Shown one piece after another: positions 33,001 to 45,000 of a stretch of 64,000 bases of DNA. The notes under the pieces are model-generated. The model did not search any database, was not told the origin of the DNA, and worked only from the letters and a program-made list of their open reading frames with translations. How positions within the stretch are numbered: position 1 is the first letter of the stretch; every line of letters begins with the position of its first letter. This DNA is from Anisus vortex. Taxonomy: Eukaryota; Mollusca; Gastropoda; Planorbidae. The DNA is taken from assembly GCA_949126835.1 (NCBI GenBank), contig OX421497.1, positions 8,026,191 through 8,090,190 on the forward strand, written 5' to 3'. A program made the translations under genes and the position numbers.

Positions 33001-36000
33001 CCTTGTTTTTGATATGGCGAAATGTTTTCCCGCAGCGTTCACAGGCATGCTTGGGATCTTGGTGTATCAACATGTGCTTGGATATGTCTGACCTTTCACA
33101 GCCCCTACAGGTGAAACACAATATGTAGCCATTCATGACTTCTTGAATGATTATTACAATTAATAGACGAACATAAAGATAGGAATATTAGTATCAAACA
33201 TTATACATTACTAAAAATAAGAATTTAATGTTATATTTAATGTTATATTTCATATTTATATTTAAAGCACCTGTTTTTTCCAGCTATGATTGTTTTTTAT
33301 ATGTTAAAACAAGCTTTGAATAGTAAATGAAAAGTAAAGTTTCTTTATAGACTTAATGAGTATATATTATACTAGATGATTTTACTGGAAGTTGAGTTAG
33401 TCAGGGTACATGTTGAAATAATGCCAGAATGAAGTGAAACAATATTCCTTTATTTAGACCAGTTTTGTCCACAGGACAAGTCAATCTGTTTCCATGGCTA
33501 CTGCATATGAAGGAAAACCCGCTTAAGGCTTATTGAAAAAAAAAAAAACACACACAATCTAAGTGCACAATGTCTTGTTCCAAACTTTGTACCTGTAATC
33601 ACAGACGGCACACTTGTAGGGTTTCTCAGGGTCGTGAATGCGCAGGTGACGTTTGAGGTGTGCCTTCCTGGTGAACTTCTTGGAGCAGACGTCACACTCA
33701 AACAGCACCTCGGCCGGCATGTGCACCATTTTTATGTGCATCTTCAGGATGTACAAGTCCTAAAAAAAAAAACAATAAAGTTTTTACAAATTAAACAAGA
33801 GAGAAGAAAGCTTTTTTCAAGTTTCAAAATAATTATGCATGAACAGAAGAAAAAAAAGACTCAAACAGGTTGAAAACAATTAATGAATGAAATCTATATA
33901 ATGTTTTCAGCCACATAAAGCCTTTCACCATCAACCCTTTCAGTACCAAGCATCTATTTCCTCCAGCCAGGTGAATTTTCCACAGGGATCATACATTTTC
34001 TCATAAAACAAGGTATTTAAACACAGAAATAATGTTACAACCCCCCCCTACAGTTTTGGGCAAGATATGTGAAATTATATTTTTGCCTTTATAAATTTAA
34101 AAAACGAACCAATTACTGTATAAAACTGTATCATTTGTCAACACATATGATATCACATAGTGAGAAACCAGGCCTGGGACTCGTTATATTATTGGAAAAA
34201 TAATTGCAGGTGGTTATGCAATAGAAAAGCCAAACATTGGGCCAGCACTGGATGGGTTTAAACACATTATCAGCCTTATATTTTTTGTCTCAAATGAAAT
34301 GTAAAAATTTCACTACGGCAAAATTTCAAAAGATACTTTATTCTAAATCTATCTGATTGATTTGAACATAAATTAATAAAATAATTCATATTAGTTCACT
34401 TGGCAGTAACACATTTTTTGCAACTAGCCAAAAAACATAATTTCATAATTGAGGATGAAACTAGAATTCTCATTCTAAATAAAAGAAGAGTTTATAGGAA
34501 AGAAATTATATTTTTCATTTACCTTGTAGACTTTCCCACAGGCGGTACATGTACAACTTTTGGTGTCATGGCGCATCATGTGCCGTTTGATGATGTATGC
34601 GTGCTCTGCCATATAGTCACACTCAAGGCATATACACCTGGGATGATACTCCTGGAATGTACCAAGTCAGACTTCTATCAGCTTAGCAGGAGATTTTTTA
34701 TTCACTCACCATAAGACATAAAGGGGCAGAGGGTGACCCAACGGCAGCGCCTTTGGCTGGCGCACTGAACGTCCTAAGTTTGAATCGTCGCCACACAATC
34801 CCCTAGTATGACATGGCCACAGAAACTGGTGAACACAGCTTCACCAGCTTTTATGGATCAATCTGGTCAGACGGGATACTTAACTTTTTTATTTAACTGT
34901 AAGACATCAACAAGTATAGAAAATAAAGTTTGCGAAAATATATTTATGTATAAACATACAAAAAATTATAGCTGCTAGGTGGCAGACAAAATAAAAATAA
35001 CTTTTTACTTTGAAATGTTCCAATAAATCATCACTATCCAAGGACAGGTAACTGCAGCATTTACATTTCTGGATGTCATCGCCGTGAGTGGCAATATGGT
35101 TGCGGTACTGCTGGATGTAGTACCCCTGGAAATCACACTTGGGACACTTCAATTTCTCCAGCTCTCTTTCAGTGGCCTTCAGCCCTGCAACACCATACAC
35201 ATAAAATAAAACTTTTAAAGTACTTTCAATCCAGCGTTGTTGTTTTTTGTTGAGTTTTTGCATTGCAACCAATCACAACGCTTACATTCAACATCATACT
35301 TTTGATCAGCCAATAGAAAAGGATATTCGACATACTTAAAGAAAAACCCAATGACGGACCTGAAGGCAAGCAAAGAATACTGAATTGTTTTTTTAAAAGG
35401 TCTGATGGACAGATTTATTTTTACAGAGACCAACTGACCACAATGGTGGCTTAGGTGACAAGACTTTGTTTTTGTTCAAATCCTTGTAAAAAAAATTGTG
35501 TAGTTTAATATTTCTTGGTCTGGACGGTGTTCTTTAATTTACCTAGCTCTAATGAGTATCTGATATCAATAGGTGGATGGGTATTGTGATGGCCACACAG
35601 TCCCCTTGTAGGCTGTTTCAAAGTAACTGGTGAATTTTCCTTCACTAGCCCATACTGGGTGAATTGGCATGAAAGTCAACTTTCTACACCTTTTATCCTT
35701 GTACATACACCCCAAATAATTTTTCTGTATGCAATGCACTTCATTACTTAAAGACACAACCATTCATAAAAATAACTACATGCACAACCATTTATAAAAA
35801 TAACTACATGCACAACCATTCATAAAAATAACTACATGCACAACCATTTATAAAAATAACTACATGCACAACCATTCATAAGAATAACTACATGCACAAC
35901 CATTCATAAAAATAACTACATGCACAACCATTCATAAGAGTAAGAACAACACAGAAACAAACCTATTTTTATGGGATCTTTCTTAAAGCCCAAAGATGCC

Positions 36001-39000
36001 AGAAGATTGTTAGGAATTCTGATGACTGTAGCCTGGCTGGAGGGGACCATGTTCTCGGGTGTTGTGGAGCCATCTTTGGGTTTGTCCCCAGAGGTGTGGC
36101 TTGGTGACATGAAGGCCAGCATGCCAGAGGCTTAAAGACAAATACAAATTAATACAGCAAAGATATGAATGAACGTCCAGAACACAAGTGATGCATACAA
36201 AACAGCATGAGTAAACAAGATAGATAAAAGGCAACATATAATACATAACATATAATGTTATGGAGAACAGTAAAAAAAGTTAAGAGAACAAAAAATTTAC
36301 TTGGTTGATCCATGGTATCTCCTTGATCTGAGGTTTCTGTATCGCCAACTAAGGGTACTGTGTCTCCCTGAAAAGCCTTGGGGATAATACTATTGCTGTC
36401 TAGGGCTGAAACATTTTTTAAAAATAACTTTAAGTACAATACTGTCTTAAAAAAATTAAAACTGTATTCTTTGACATTGCTTATCCCTGTGAGTAGTAGC
36501 AAAGATGCATCAAATGATTGATCAAGATTGAATGCATTGATTCAACTAATGTTTAGGGTTAGTTCATGGGATTATAGTCAAAGAGTTAGTTGCAGAAACT
36601 AGTGGTTCATAGTGCAATGCAATGTATGTGTTTATATTTAATTGTTGCTAAGTCTTTAACTGCCCATATATAAAATGAGGTAGCTGATTTAAACCAGATT
36701 GTTGAAGAAAGAGTATAACAGTAAAATAGCATACATTATACACATATATATATAAGTATCTCAGTCAGTGAGCCCCAGCTACAATAAAACTGTAACATTA
36801 TTTAATAACGCTTCACTTACCACCTAATGTGTCCAGTGGCATTGTGTCAGTGTCTGATGTCAGCGACAGGGCCCCTGGGTCTGTCACTTCAGAGGTCACT
36901 TGATTATTTGCCTCTGCAAGGGGTTTGGGCACTAAATTAGGCAGCTGTCTTCTAAAACTCTGAAGATTCTCTAGGCCCTGTTAAGAATAACATAGTCCCA
37001 ATGACTTTATGTTTTACATCTTAAGAATAACATAGTCCCAATGACTTTATGTAATACATCTTAAGAATAACATAGTCCCAATGACTTTATGTAATACATC
37101 TTCAAACATTGTGTCCCAATGACTTTATGTAATACATCTTCAAACATTGTCTCAAGTTTTTTAAGAATAACATAGTCCCAATGACTTTATGTAATACATC
37201 TTCAAACATTGTCTCAAGTTTTTTTTTTTAAAAGACACATTTTCAATCTGCCATCAAATTTATTGACTTAATGTACATAGGAGAAGTGTGCATGTATTTT
37301 TAATACACGGTTTGTCTATTGGCATATGAGTTTACGCACAAGCTACATATTGTCAGTATGCTGTCAAAATTAACTCACTATTAAAAAAAAACACATCATA
37401 TTCTGGTATACCAATGTTACACTTAATATTTAAAGCAATTAGTAATGCAAATTGTTAAATACACATCACAACATGAAGCTAAATATCTAATTCTCATAAC
37501 ATTTATAAATTTTTAACTCTTTGATGTTGAAAGAAACTTTGTTATTTAGTCCAAGCTGGAAGTAAACTAGCGATTATAAGGACTAGTGTAAGAACAGTTA
37601 AAGCAGCCTGTTACCACTATTGGCGCCATGACCAAAGTCTGTCCATTGGCAGATGGGATCATCACAGCTGGTATAGAGGTATGCGTCTGCTGCTGCTGGC
37701 CAGGTGGTGGGTATCTCCTTGGTCTGCCTCTGCCTCTCTTTTTGGCTATTTGGGGGGAGAAGAGAGTAGAAGCTGTCAACAAGGGTTAAACTCTTGGGGA
37801 AAACATTTTGATATCAGTAAGTACTGACTTTGAGTGTGGGTCAGGCACATTTACCACAGGCCCATGCAATGCTGGCTACTAAAGGTGTCGGGTTCAAATC
37901 CCAGTAAAAGGTAAAGTACCCGTCGAACCAAATTGATCCATAGGGCCGGTGAAGCAGCGTTCACCAGTTTCTGAGGCCACGGCATACTAGGTGATTGTGG
38001 GGCCAGCACTATGCACAGCTGCCTTCACTTTACCCCAACTAAGGTCACGTAAGGTACCCATCAGAGCTGGGTAGACTCAGGGACACCCTCCAGACCTGGT
38101 AAAAAATCCTAGCCTGCACCAGGATTCAAACCCGGGACCTTCGCTACGCAAGTAAAATGCGCTGTCGCTCAGCCACTGTGCCCCATGAAGGTTAGGATTT
38201 ACCTCCCAGGATCTATAGGGTGTCCCACGGCTCTGATGGACACCTGACATCGGTTAGGGAAAAGTAAAAGGGCTAGGCAACAGGGCTGTATTGTCGAAGT
38301 CGTTAGTCTAGAAGTCGAGATTTTAGAGAAAGTCGATTTCAAAGTCGAAGTCGGCATTTAAAAAATAAATTACGACTTTACAATAAGTCGTAGAAAAGTA
38401 ACAAAATATAGCTTATATATTTATCAAACCACTTATTTTAAATCGTGTTAATTTCATTTGTTTGTTGTTTTTTTGCTTCGCTTTAATGCTATTTATCTGG
38501 TATCGTTTTTACCGGCATTTTTAGGAGACTCGATACAGACACGAGATTTACACGATTTTTTTTATCAATGAACCCCAAACTACCGAAGGACTGGGTCGTT
38601 CTAATTTTAGTAAATGACGCGTGTACCGACCAATCAATTTTTACGCGACAATCCCACAGTGCTTCAATTCCTAGTAACGCGAGGTCAAAGTTAAACTTTT
38701 CTGTCATGTTTTTACACCTCTATTTTTTTGTGTGGCAAACATTTGATTTCAACTGATTTTACATTAATTAGCTCACTGTGAGAATTAAATATAATGCTTT
38801 ATATAAAATTGCAAGGCGTTGGAGGGAATAGTATGCATGCTTCAATAGCTAAACGCTAGAGCAGGTCTTAGTCCTAGGCCTAGCCGTAAATGCCGTATAC
38901 AAACCTTCGAAGCTCAACTTGTAACGCTATGCAAGGTTTGCAAAGACAATAACAGCAAATATCATGTGTATATTATACATCCTAAACAAATTAAAGACAA

Positions 39001-42000
39001 GCTAGTACCCAAGCTAGAATTCCGTGTATGAAAATGCAATTAAAAGCTGGCTATTGGTCATGGAAATCGAGATAACCAACGTTAAGTGGCAAATTTGGCC
39101 CTCTTTTGTGCTCGAGATATTAGGGTTCGGCGACATAAAAGAATCGACATAACCGATGAGAAAATGCTAAGACAAAGAGAGAATTTGGTGGTTCCACTTT
39201 AAAAATGTATTGATATTGAAGTTTTTAGCATTAGAAATTAGAACCTAAGCATGATCATTTATAATGTTCTAGTGGTTAATTATTACGTAGGTAGAACTGC
39301 AGTCAAACAATGATAAACCGACCACTTAACTAAAAGTCAAAAAAAGTAGAAAAATTGACATTCAAAACCCTGTTTAAAGTCAAAGTCGTGAGTTTTACCG
39401 CAGACTATACAGCCCTGCTAGGCACATCACTAGCCACATAATGTCCTAGTATGCTACGGCCAGATGGGGTTACTTTATCTTGACCATGCAATTACAAGCG
39501 GCTTCTGTAAAGATCTCACCTATTCATACTTATATCTCACAACCATAGAATAAGTTCCAACAGGTTTAAAATTAAAAAAAAAACTACTGTACAGTAAAAA
39601 AAAAAAACAACTTCACTGCTCATCAGTTTTAGTTTCACACTTAAAAATTAAATCACTGCCCAAGCTAAGTAAAACAAGTCACCCTCCCCCTAGTCAGTAC
39701 AAAAGACTCCACATCAACCCTGAACTCACTAGGTGTATATAAGTTGAGGAAATTTACTCACGGGCTTGCGTGGGATTTGCAAGAATGACAGCTGATGTAG
39801 ATGGCACTGAGATCTCTTCCATAGGGGAGACTACTCTCTTTTTCTTGATTTCTGGCAGGTCAAGGGTGATATCCGGATCCTTCTCTTGACTGTCTACAAA
39901 AGATGGTTCCTTGTCTTCATCTGAGTCTTCCAGTTCCTCATATTCTAATGAATTGAAAAAAGTTTTTTTTCTTTATACAATTTGTCGATAAGACTAGGAA
40001 ACATCTCTATTCAAAAGACTTAAACCATTAAGACCCATTGTTACAATTTATAAGAAATAGCCTACCATCAAACAATTTATAAGAAATAGCCTACCATCAA
40101 ACCATTTATAAGTAATAGCCTACCATCAAACCATTTATAAGAAATAACCTACCATCAAACAATTTATAAGAAATAGCCTACCATCAAACCATTTATAAGA
40201 AATAGCCTACCATCAAACCATTTATAAGAAATAGCCTACCGTCAAATAATTTATAAGAAATATCCTACCATCAAACCATTTATAAAAAATAGCCTACCAT
40301 CAAACCATTTATAAGAAATAGCGGACCATCAAACAATTTATAAAAAATAGCCTACCATCAAACCATTTATAAGAAATAGCGGACCATCAAACAATTTATA
40401 AGAAATAGCCTACCATCAAACAATTTATAAGAAATAGCCTACCATCAAACAATTTATAAGAAATAGCCTACCATCAAACAATTTATAATAAATAGCCTAC
40501 CATCAAACAATTTATAAGAAATAGCCTACCATCAAACAATTTATAAGAAATAGCCTACCATCAAACAATTTATAAGAAATAGCCTACCATCAAACAATTT
40601 GGCTTTTTTCCTTTTCCTGGCACTTCTTCTGACTCCATCTTTACCTGTTAAACATCAAAAGGTGAAAATGAAATTAAAATACTTTTTAGAGACATACAAA
40701 ACTTACAAAATGTGTTTTTTTTTCATGCAAAATTTGCAGTTTGTAAATAAATCAAAATAAAAAACAAATTTATGTATAAACTAACTGGTGTAAAATATTA
40801 GCCAAAATTTTTTCATTGGACTTGTTTTCATTTCTCATTAGACTATCGCACATATATTCAGACTATTCTAATTTCTTAATTCACTATGGCACCCCCACTG
40901 CAACTGAAGAGCACCTACCGTATATACTCGTGTATAAGTCGCACCGGTGTATAAGTCGCACCTTTAGTTCAAGAATTTTTTTTAATATGTTGTCATTGAC
41001 CCGCGCATAAGTCGCACCCTGACTTCCCGGATTATACTGCCTTTTAATATCTTAAAAATGCATACCTTTTAAACATAAAAGTTACTAAATATTCACCCTA
41101 ATTTGGAAACTTTCCTTAAAAATGGTTTCAATGGTGCATAAGGCAAACATAAATAAAAAAAAGGCTCAATTTATTTTAAACAACCGATCAATAGGCCTGC
41201 AGACTTTAGTGATATGGGAAAGTAAGGTATCTGTTTCTCAATGTAAGTCCCTATCCCTACTGAAGTTCATATCCCTATTGTCATACTAAAGTGGGTCAAC
41301 ACACACACAAAATATTTTGATGTGCGTCATTAGACTGAACGTCGCCCAGACTGTGAGGCACTGTATTGATGACGCTTTATAAGTGACCTTATTACCATTA
41401 ACATTGTTTGTAATGATTTCAAGCGCGACTACGTGACCGGCAAGAAGCTGTGTTTTTTTAAAACTCTTACATGCAACAGTTGAAAAATAAAACACACTAT
41501 TTACATTTCACGCGTCGATCCGCCGATCGTAGTTTTGGAAACATTGCTAAACATTGCGCGGCGGGATGCTAAACACTGCCTTATTAGTAGGCTATAGCCT
41601 ATAAGCCTAATCCTTAGGTTTTAAATAAAACGCATCTTAACTACTTGTCTACAAGCTTATAGGCCTACCTACATTATAGGACTAGACAGGCTTTCACACA
41701 TTTAGGATTCTTTCCATACTGTAATTTGCGTTCAATAAGCCTACACAAAATGTCACCTTTAAATACGTTTGGGCAATATAAAATCGGTCCAAAAGTTCAA
41801 AAGAAAAGGGGGTGGGTGTCGGAAAAACCTAAAATATTTGTCCATTTCAATTTCAATTATATTTGTGACCCGTTCTCACGAAAGGTGACATAAGTCGGAA
41901 ATACCAATTTGTGCTACATGCGTTTTTGTATTGTGGGGGTCTTTCAGGTGAATTTTTTTTTATTTTTGTAAATACTAGGTTATCCATTTCTAAATCATAA

Positions 42001-45000
42001 TTTATATGTTTTTTATATTTTTTTCTACAAAAAAATATTGTAATTAATTATTTTGATCAACGTGTGATTTATAATTTAGCATAAGGTCACTAAAATTCGA
42101 CTTTATTTAACCTATCGTTTTATACCTTAACCTTGACAGAACCCCATAACATTATATATCATTGAAAAGGGCAGATTCTCGGAAATTTCTTTGTGATCAC
42201 TATTTATTTATAGAAACCAATCAGAAAATATTTAAGCCTGAAGTTTGGGATAAACAATTCCTTTCTTTCTATCCAATGAAAATTCGTTTATAAATTGATC
42301 ATTGGTTACGATACCATATTTTTCCAATACAAATTCGCTGACTGGCTAGTGGGATACAATGCGGTAAAGAATTAGGCTTTCCGTTTTCGATATTATGAAA
42401 ATTTCACACAATGGAGAGCGACATAGCTTCACTGTTAAATTCTTTGAGCGATGTGATTTTTTATTATTTTTTGTTCAGTTTTATTATAAAATAATATCGG
42501 ATATACACAACTAAAAAGATAATTGAATGCCCTTTCGATTGGTATGTAAATATAGATATTACGAATCTGGTTGCTATAGAGTTTAGACATTTTTAAATGC
42601 ATTAACTTTAAAACGCCTTTTCTCGAAACTCTTGTTTTTTTGTCTGACTAGTTCTAAGTGATAGTAAGTGTCATAGAAAAATGAAATATTGACGTATAAT
42701 AATAAATTTGGTATTAAAATAAAGCCTATTCAATGCCCTTTCAAACGATATATATAACTTAAAATGTTGAAAAAACCACTTATGTCTCCTTTTGTGGGAA
42801 CGGGTCACATTTATATAGCAATATTTACACCAATGAAAGTTTTCTAAATTTAAAATGTAGACCTACGCATATCCTAGTAATTCTACATCACTACTATCAA
42901 CTATAGGGGTTATGTAGGAAACTTTATGACAGAGAAGTGATGCTTTCCGACCTTTTCAATAACAGTGTCGGGTGTATAAGTCGCACCCCTACTTTTTGTC
43001 AAAATTTTCGGTAAAAAAAGTGTGACTTATACGCGAGTATATACAGTATGCTAAATGTTATATTCTCATCTCAAGACAATATGGTAACTCCACTGAAACT
43101 ACCCATACCTATGTTGGAAAGTTCCAGTAGGGTCTCTGCTGCACTGCTCTTCTCTGTTGGAGACACAGGCTGTTCACCACCAGAATCAATCTTTTCTGAC
43201 ATATGCTTCTTTCTTTCGGCCTTCTCTTCTTCTGTCAGCCGGGGCCGCCCTCTCCGCTTTGCACCTGCAAAAAAATCAAATACATTTTTTAACCGTAACA
43301 GTCTGTTTAACAGTAGAGGTGTTCTTGCTTCTGTCACCATCATAATAATAAGAGATAACAAATTAACACAAACTAGCAACTCTATAATTTCTACTTATGA
43401 TTCTTTAATAAGTTATAAAATGTAATGGAAAAGTAGCTCCATATTAAGGGTTCTTACTCTGATATCATTTGAAAATTCAAAAACTTTACACAAGGCGTGC
43501 CCAACCCGTTTGACAACAAGTGAACAACCACCTACAAGAGAGTCTCTGCGTTTTTGTCTTAGATACTTTTGAATCATTAGACCCCTCTACAGTGAATCAA
43601 TGGGACACGGTTGCCAAGTTGCAATGACTTGGCTGGTGTATTGACGGTCTCTACATGATTATTCAAATGAAAATATCTAATTAAAGAAGTTTCTTGCCAC
43701 GTGGACAGAGCGCCTGTAACATTAAAAGTTGCAATAGCAACAAAATCTTACCAGGTGGAGGTTTAAGAGGATAAGCGCACACTTGCTGAGTCTGCTGGTT
43801 AAAAGCTAGTACGCACTTTTTGCCTTTCACCATGATGATGGTCTCGTCCGAGAGAGGAATAGGGCTGTTCAAATCTGGCTGCTTTGTTTCTGGGTCTTTT
43901 TTTATTGCCATTTTCTTCATCTGTTAAAAATATATATATAAGTAAAGTATCATGACTGACTAAATTGATGCAGAGGGCTGGTGAAACAGAATTCACCAGT
44001 TTTTGTGGCCACGGCATACTAGGTAATTGTGTGGCCAGCACTACGCAAAGTGCTTTTACTTTACCCCAACTAAGTTCAGGTACCCATCGGAGCTTGGTAG
44101 ACTCAGGCACACCCTCCAGACCCAGACAAAAAACCCTAGCCTGCACCAGGAATCAAACCCAGGACCTTTGCTACGCCAGCCGAACATGATGCCCACCGTG
44201 CCCCTATATATGTATGATAAGAAAGTAATTAGTTTAGCATATTATAGAAATGTGTATGATTGTCCTTATTCAATCCATAAAACTTTGATTCCTTTACCTC
44301 CTTGGGATGACGTTTCCTTCTCCTGCCAGGTTCACTGTTCTGTAACTTTGTTTCGCTATGGTCGTTGACCTGCAGGACCATCGCTCCACCGTCGACGGCT
44401 GAATCTGTATGCTCGACAGAGTCCTCATTGGCAGACTCATCTACGTTTGAGGCCATGTGGGGCTCCACTTTGATGATGGAAGAGGACGAGGTCTCATCAA
44501 GGCTGTCCATGCCCTCCAGGGTGTAGCACGATTCCATGTTTGGCATCTGTTGAACCAAATTGTCCTGGAGCGCCCTGAGTACTTCTATGTGGAGTGTTTG
44601 TGCCTCCAGTGTACCATCCTCTCTCTCAACCTGTGAGGAGAATATTAATCACAAGGCTGTTCAAAGAGTAAAACTGAATTTACATTTTTATATATCCATC
44701 TGGGTCTTCTGTCCCTTGACTAGCATTTTGTTCAAAATGAAATAATACACTCAAGCTACTCGATGAACATTTAAAGAAGAATATAATGTTTGAACTTATG
44801 CTCAATAACAACAGCGATTTCTTTGGTCAATAATAAGCAGCTTCCTTAACGCCAAGCAAAAATAAAAATCACCTAACTACACCGATGCATGTTGGTGTTA
44901 TAAAGTCACAGTAAAAAATTATCTCTACAATTCTTTACAAGTCACCTCAACACCAAAATTAATAAATGAATTGCTCTAATTAAATTCTGAAGACAATTCT

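Larger units (their letters stand above)
32232..35184 (-). other. Zinc-finger array of the nuclear protein (fingers 1-9)
   Basis: Fingers in order begin CPKCDFQG, CKCCSYLS, CLECDYMA, CTACGKVY, CDVCSKKF, CAVCDYRG, CERCGKTF, CGVCDFFG and CDKCNKQM. The first eight have H-x3-5-H ends; the ninth reads HQQLC, so it is C2HC. They are spread over exons 35009-35184, 34523-34651, 33593-33759, 32985-33104 and 32232-32388 plus the first codons of 31044-31248. Several introns fall inside fingers, unlike the single-exon arrays of KRAB-type genes; this points to an old gene. Confidence 0.9.

Noticed and set aside
40041..40600. CRISPR-like spacing of 29-bp repeats
   Set aside because: There are no spacers; it is a minisatellite derived from an exon-intron boundary.
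40588..40644. Alternative reading of the 57-nt exon as KMESEEVPGKGKKPN
   Set aside because: That frame does not join the neighbouring exons; the phase-1 frame KDGVRRSARKRKKAKLFD joins both sides without a stop.
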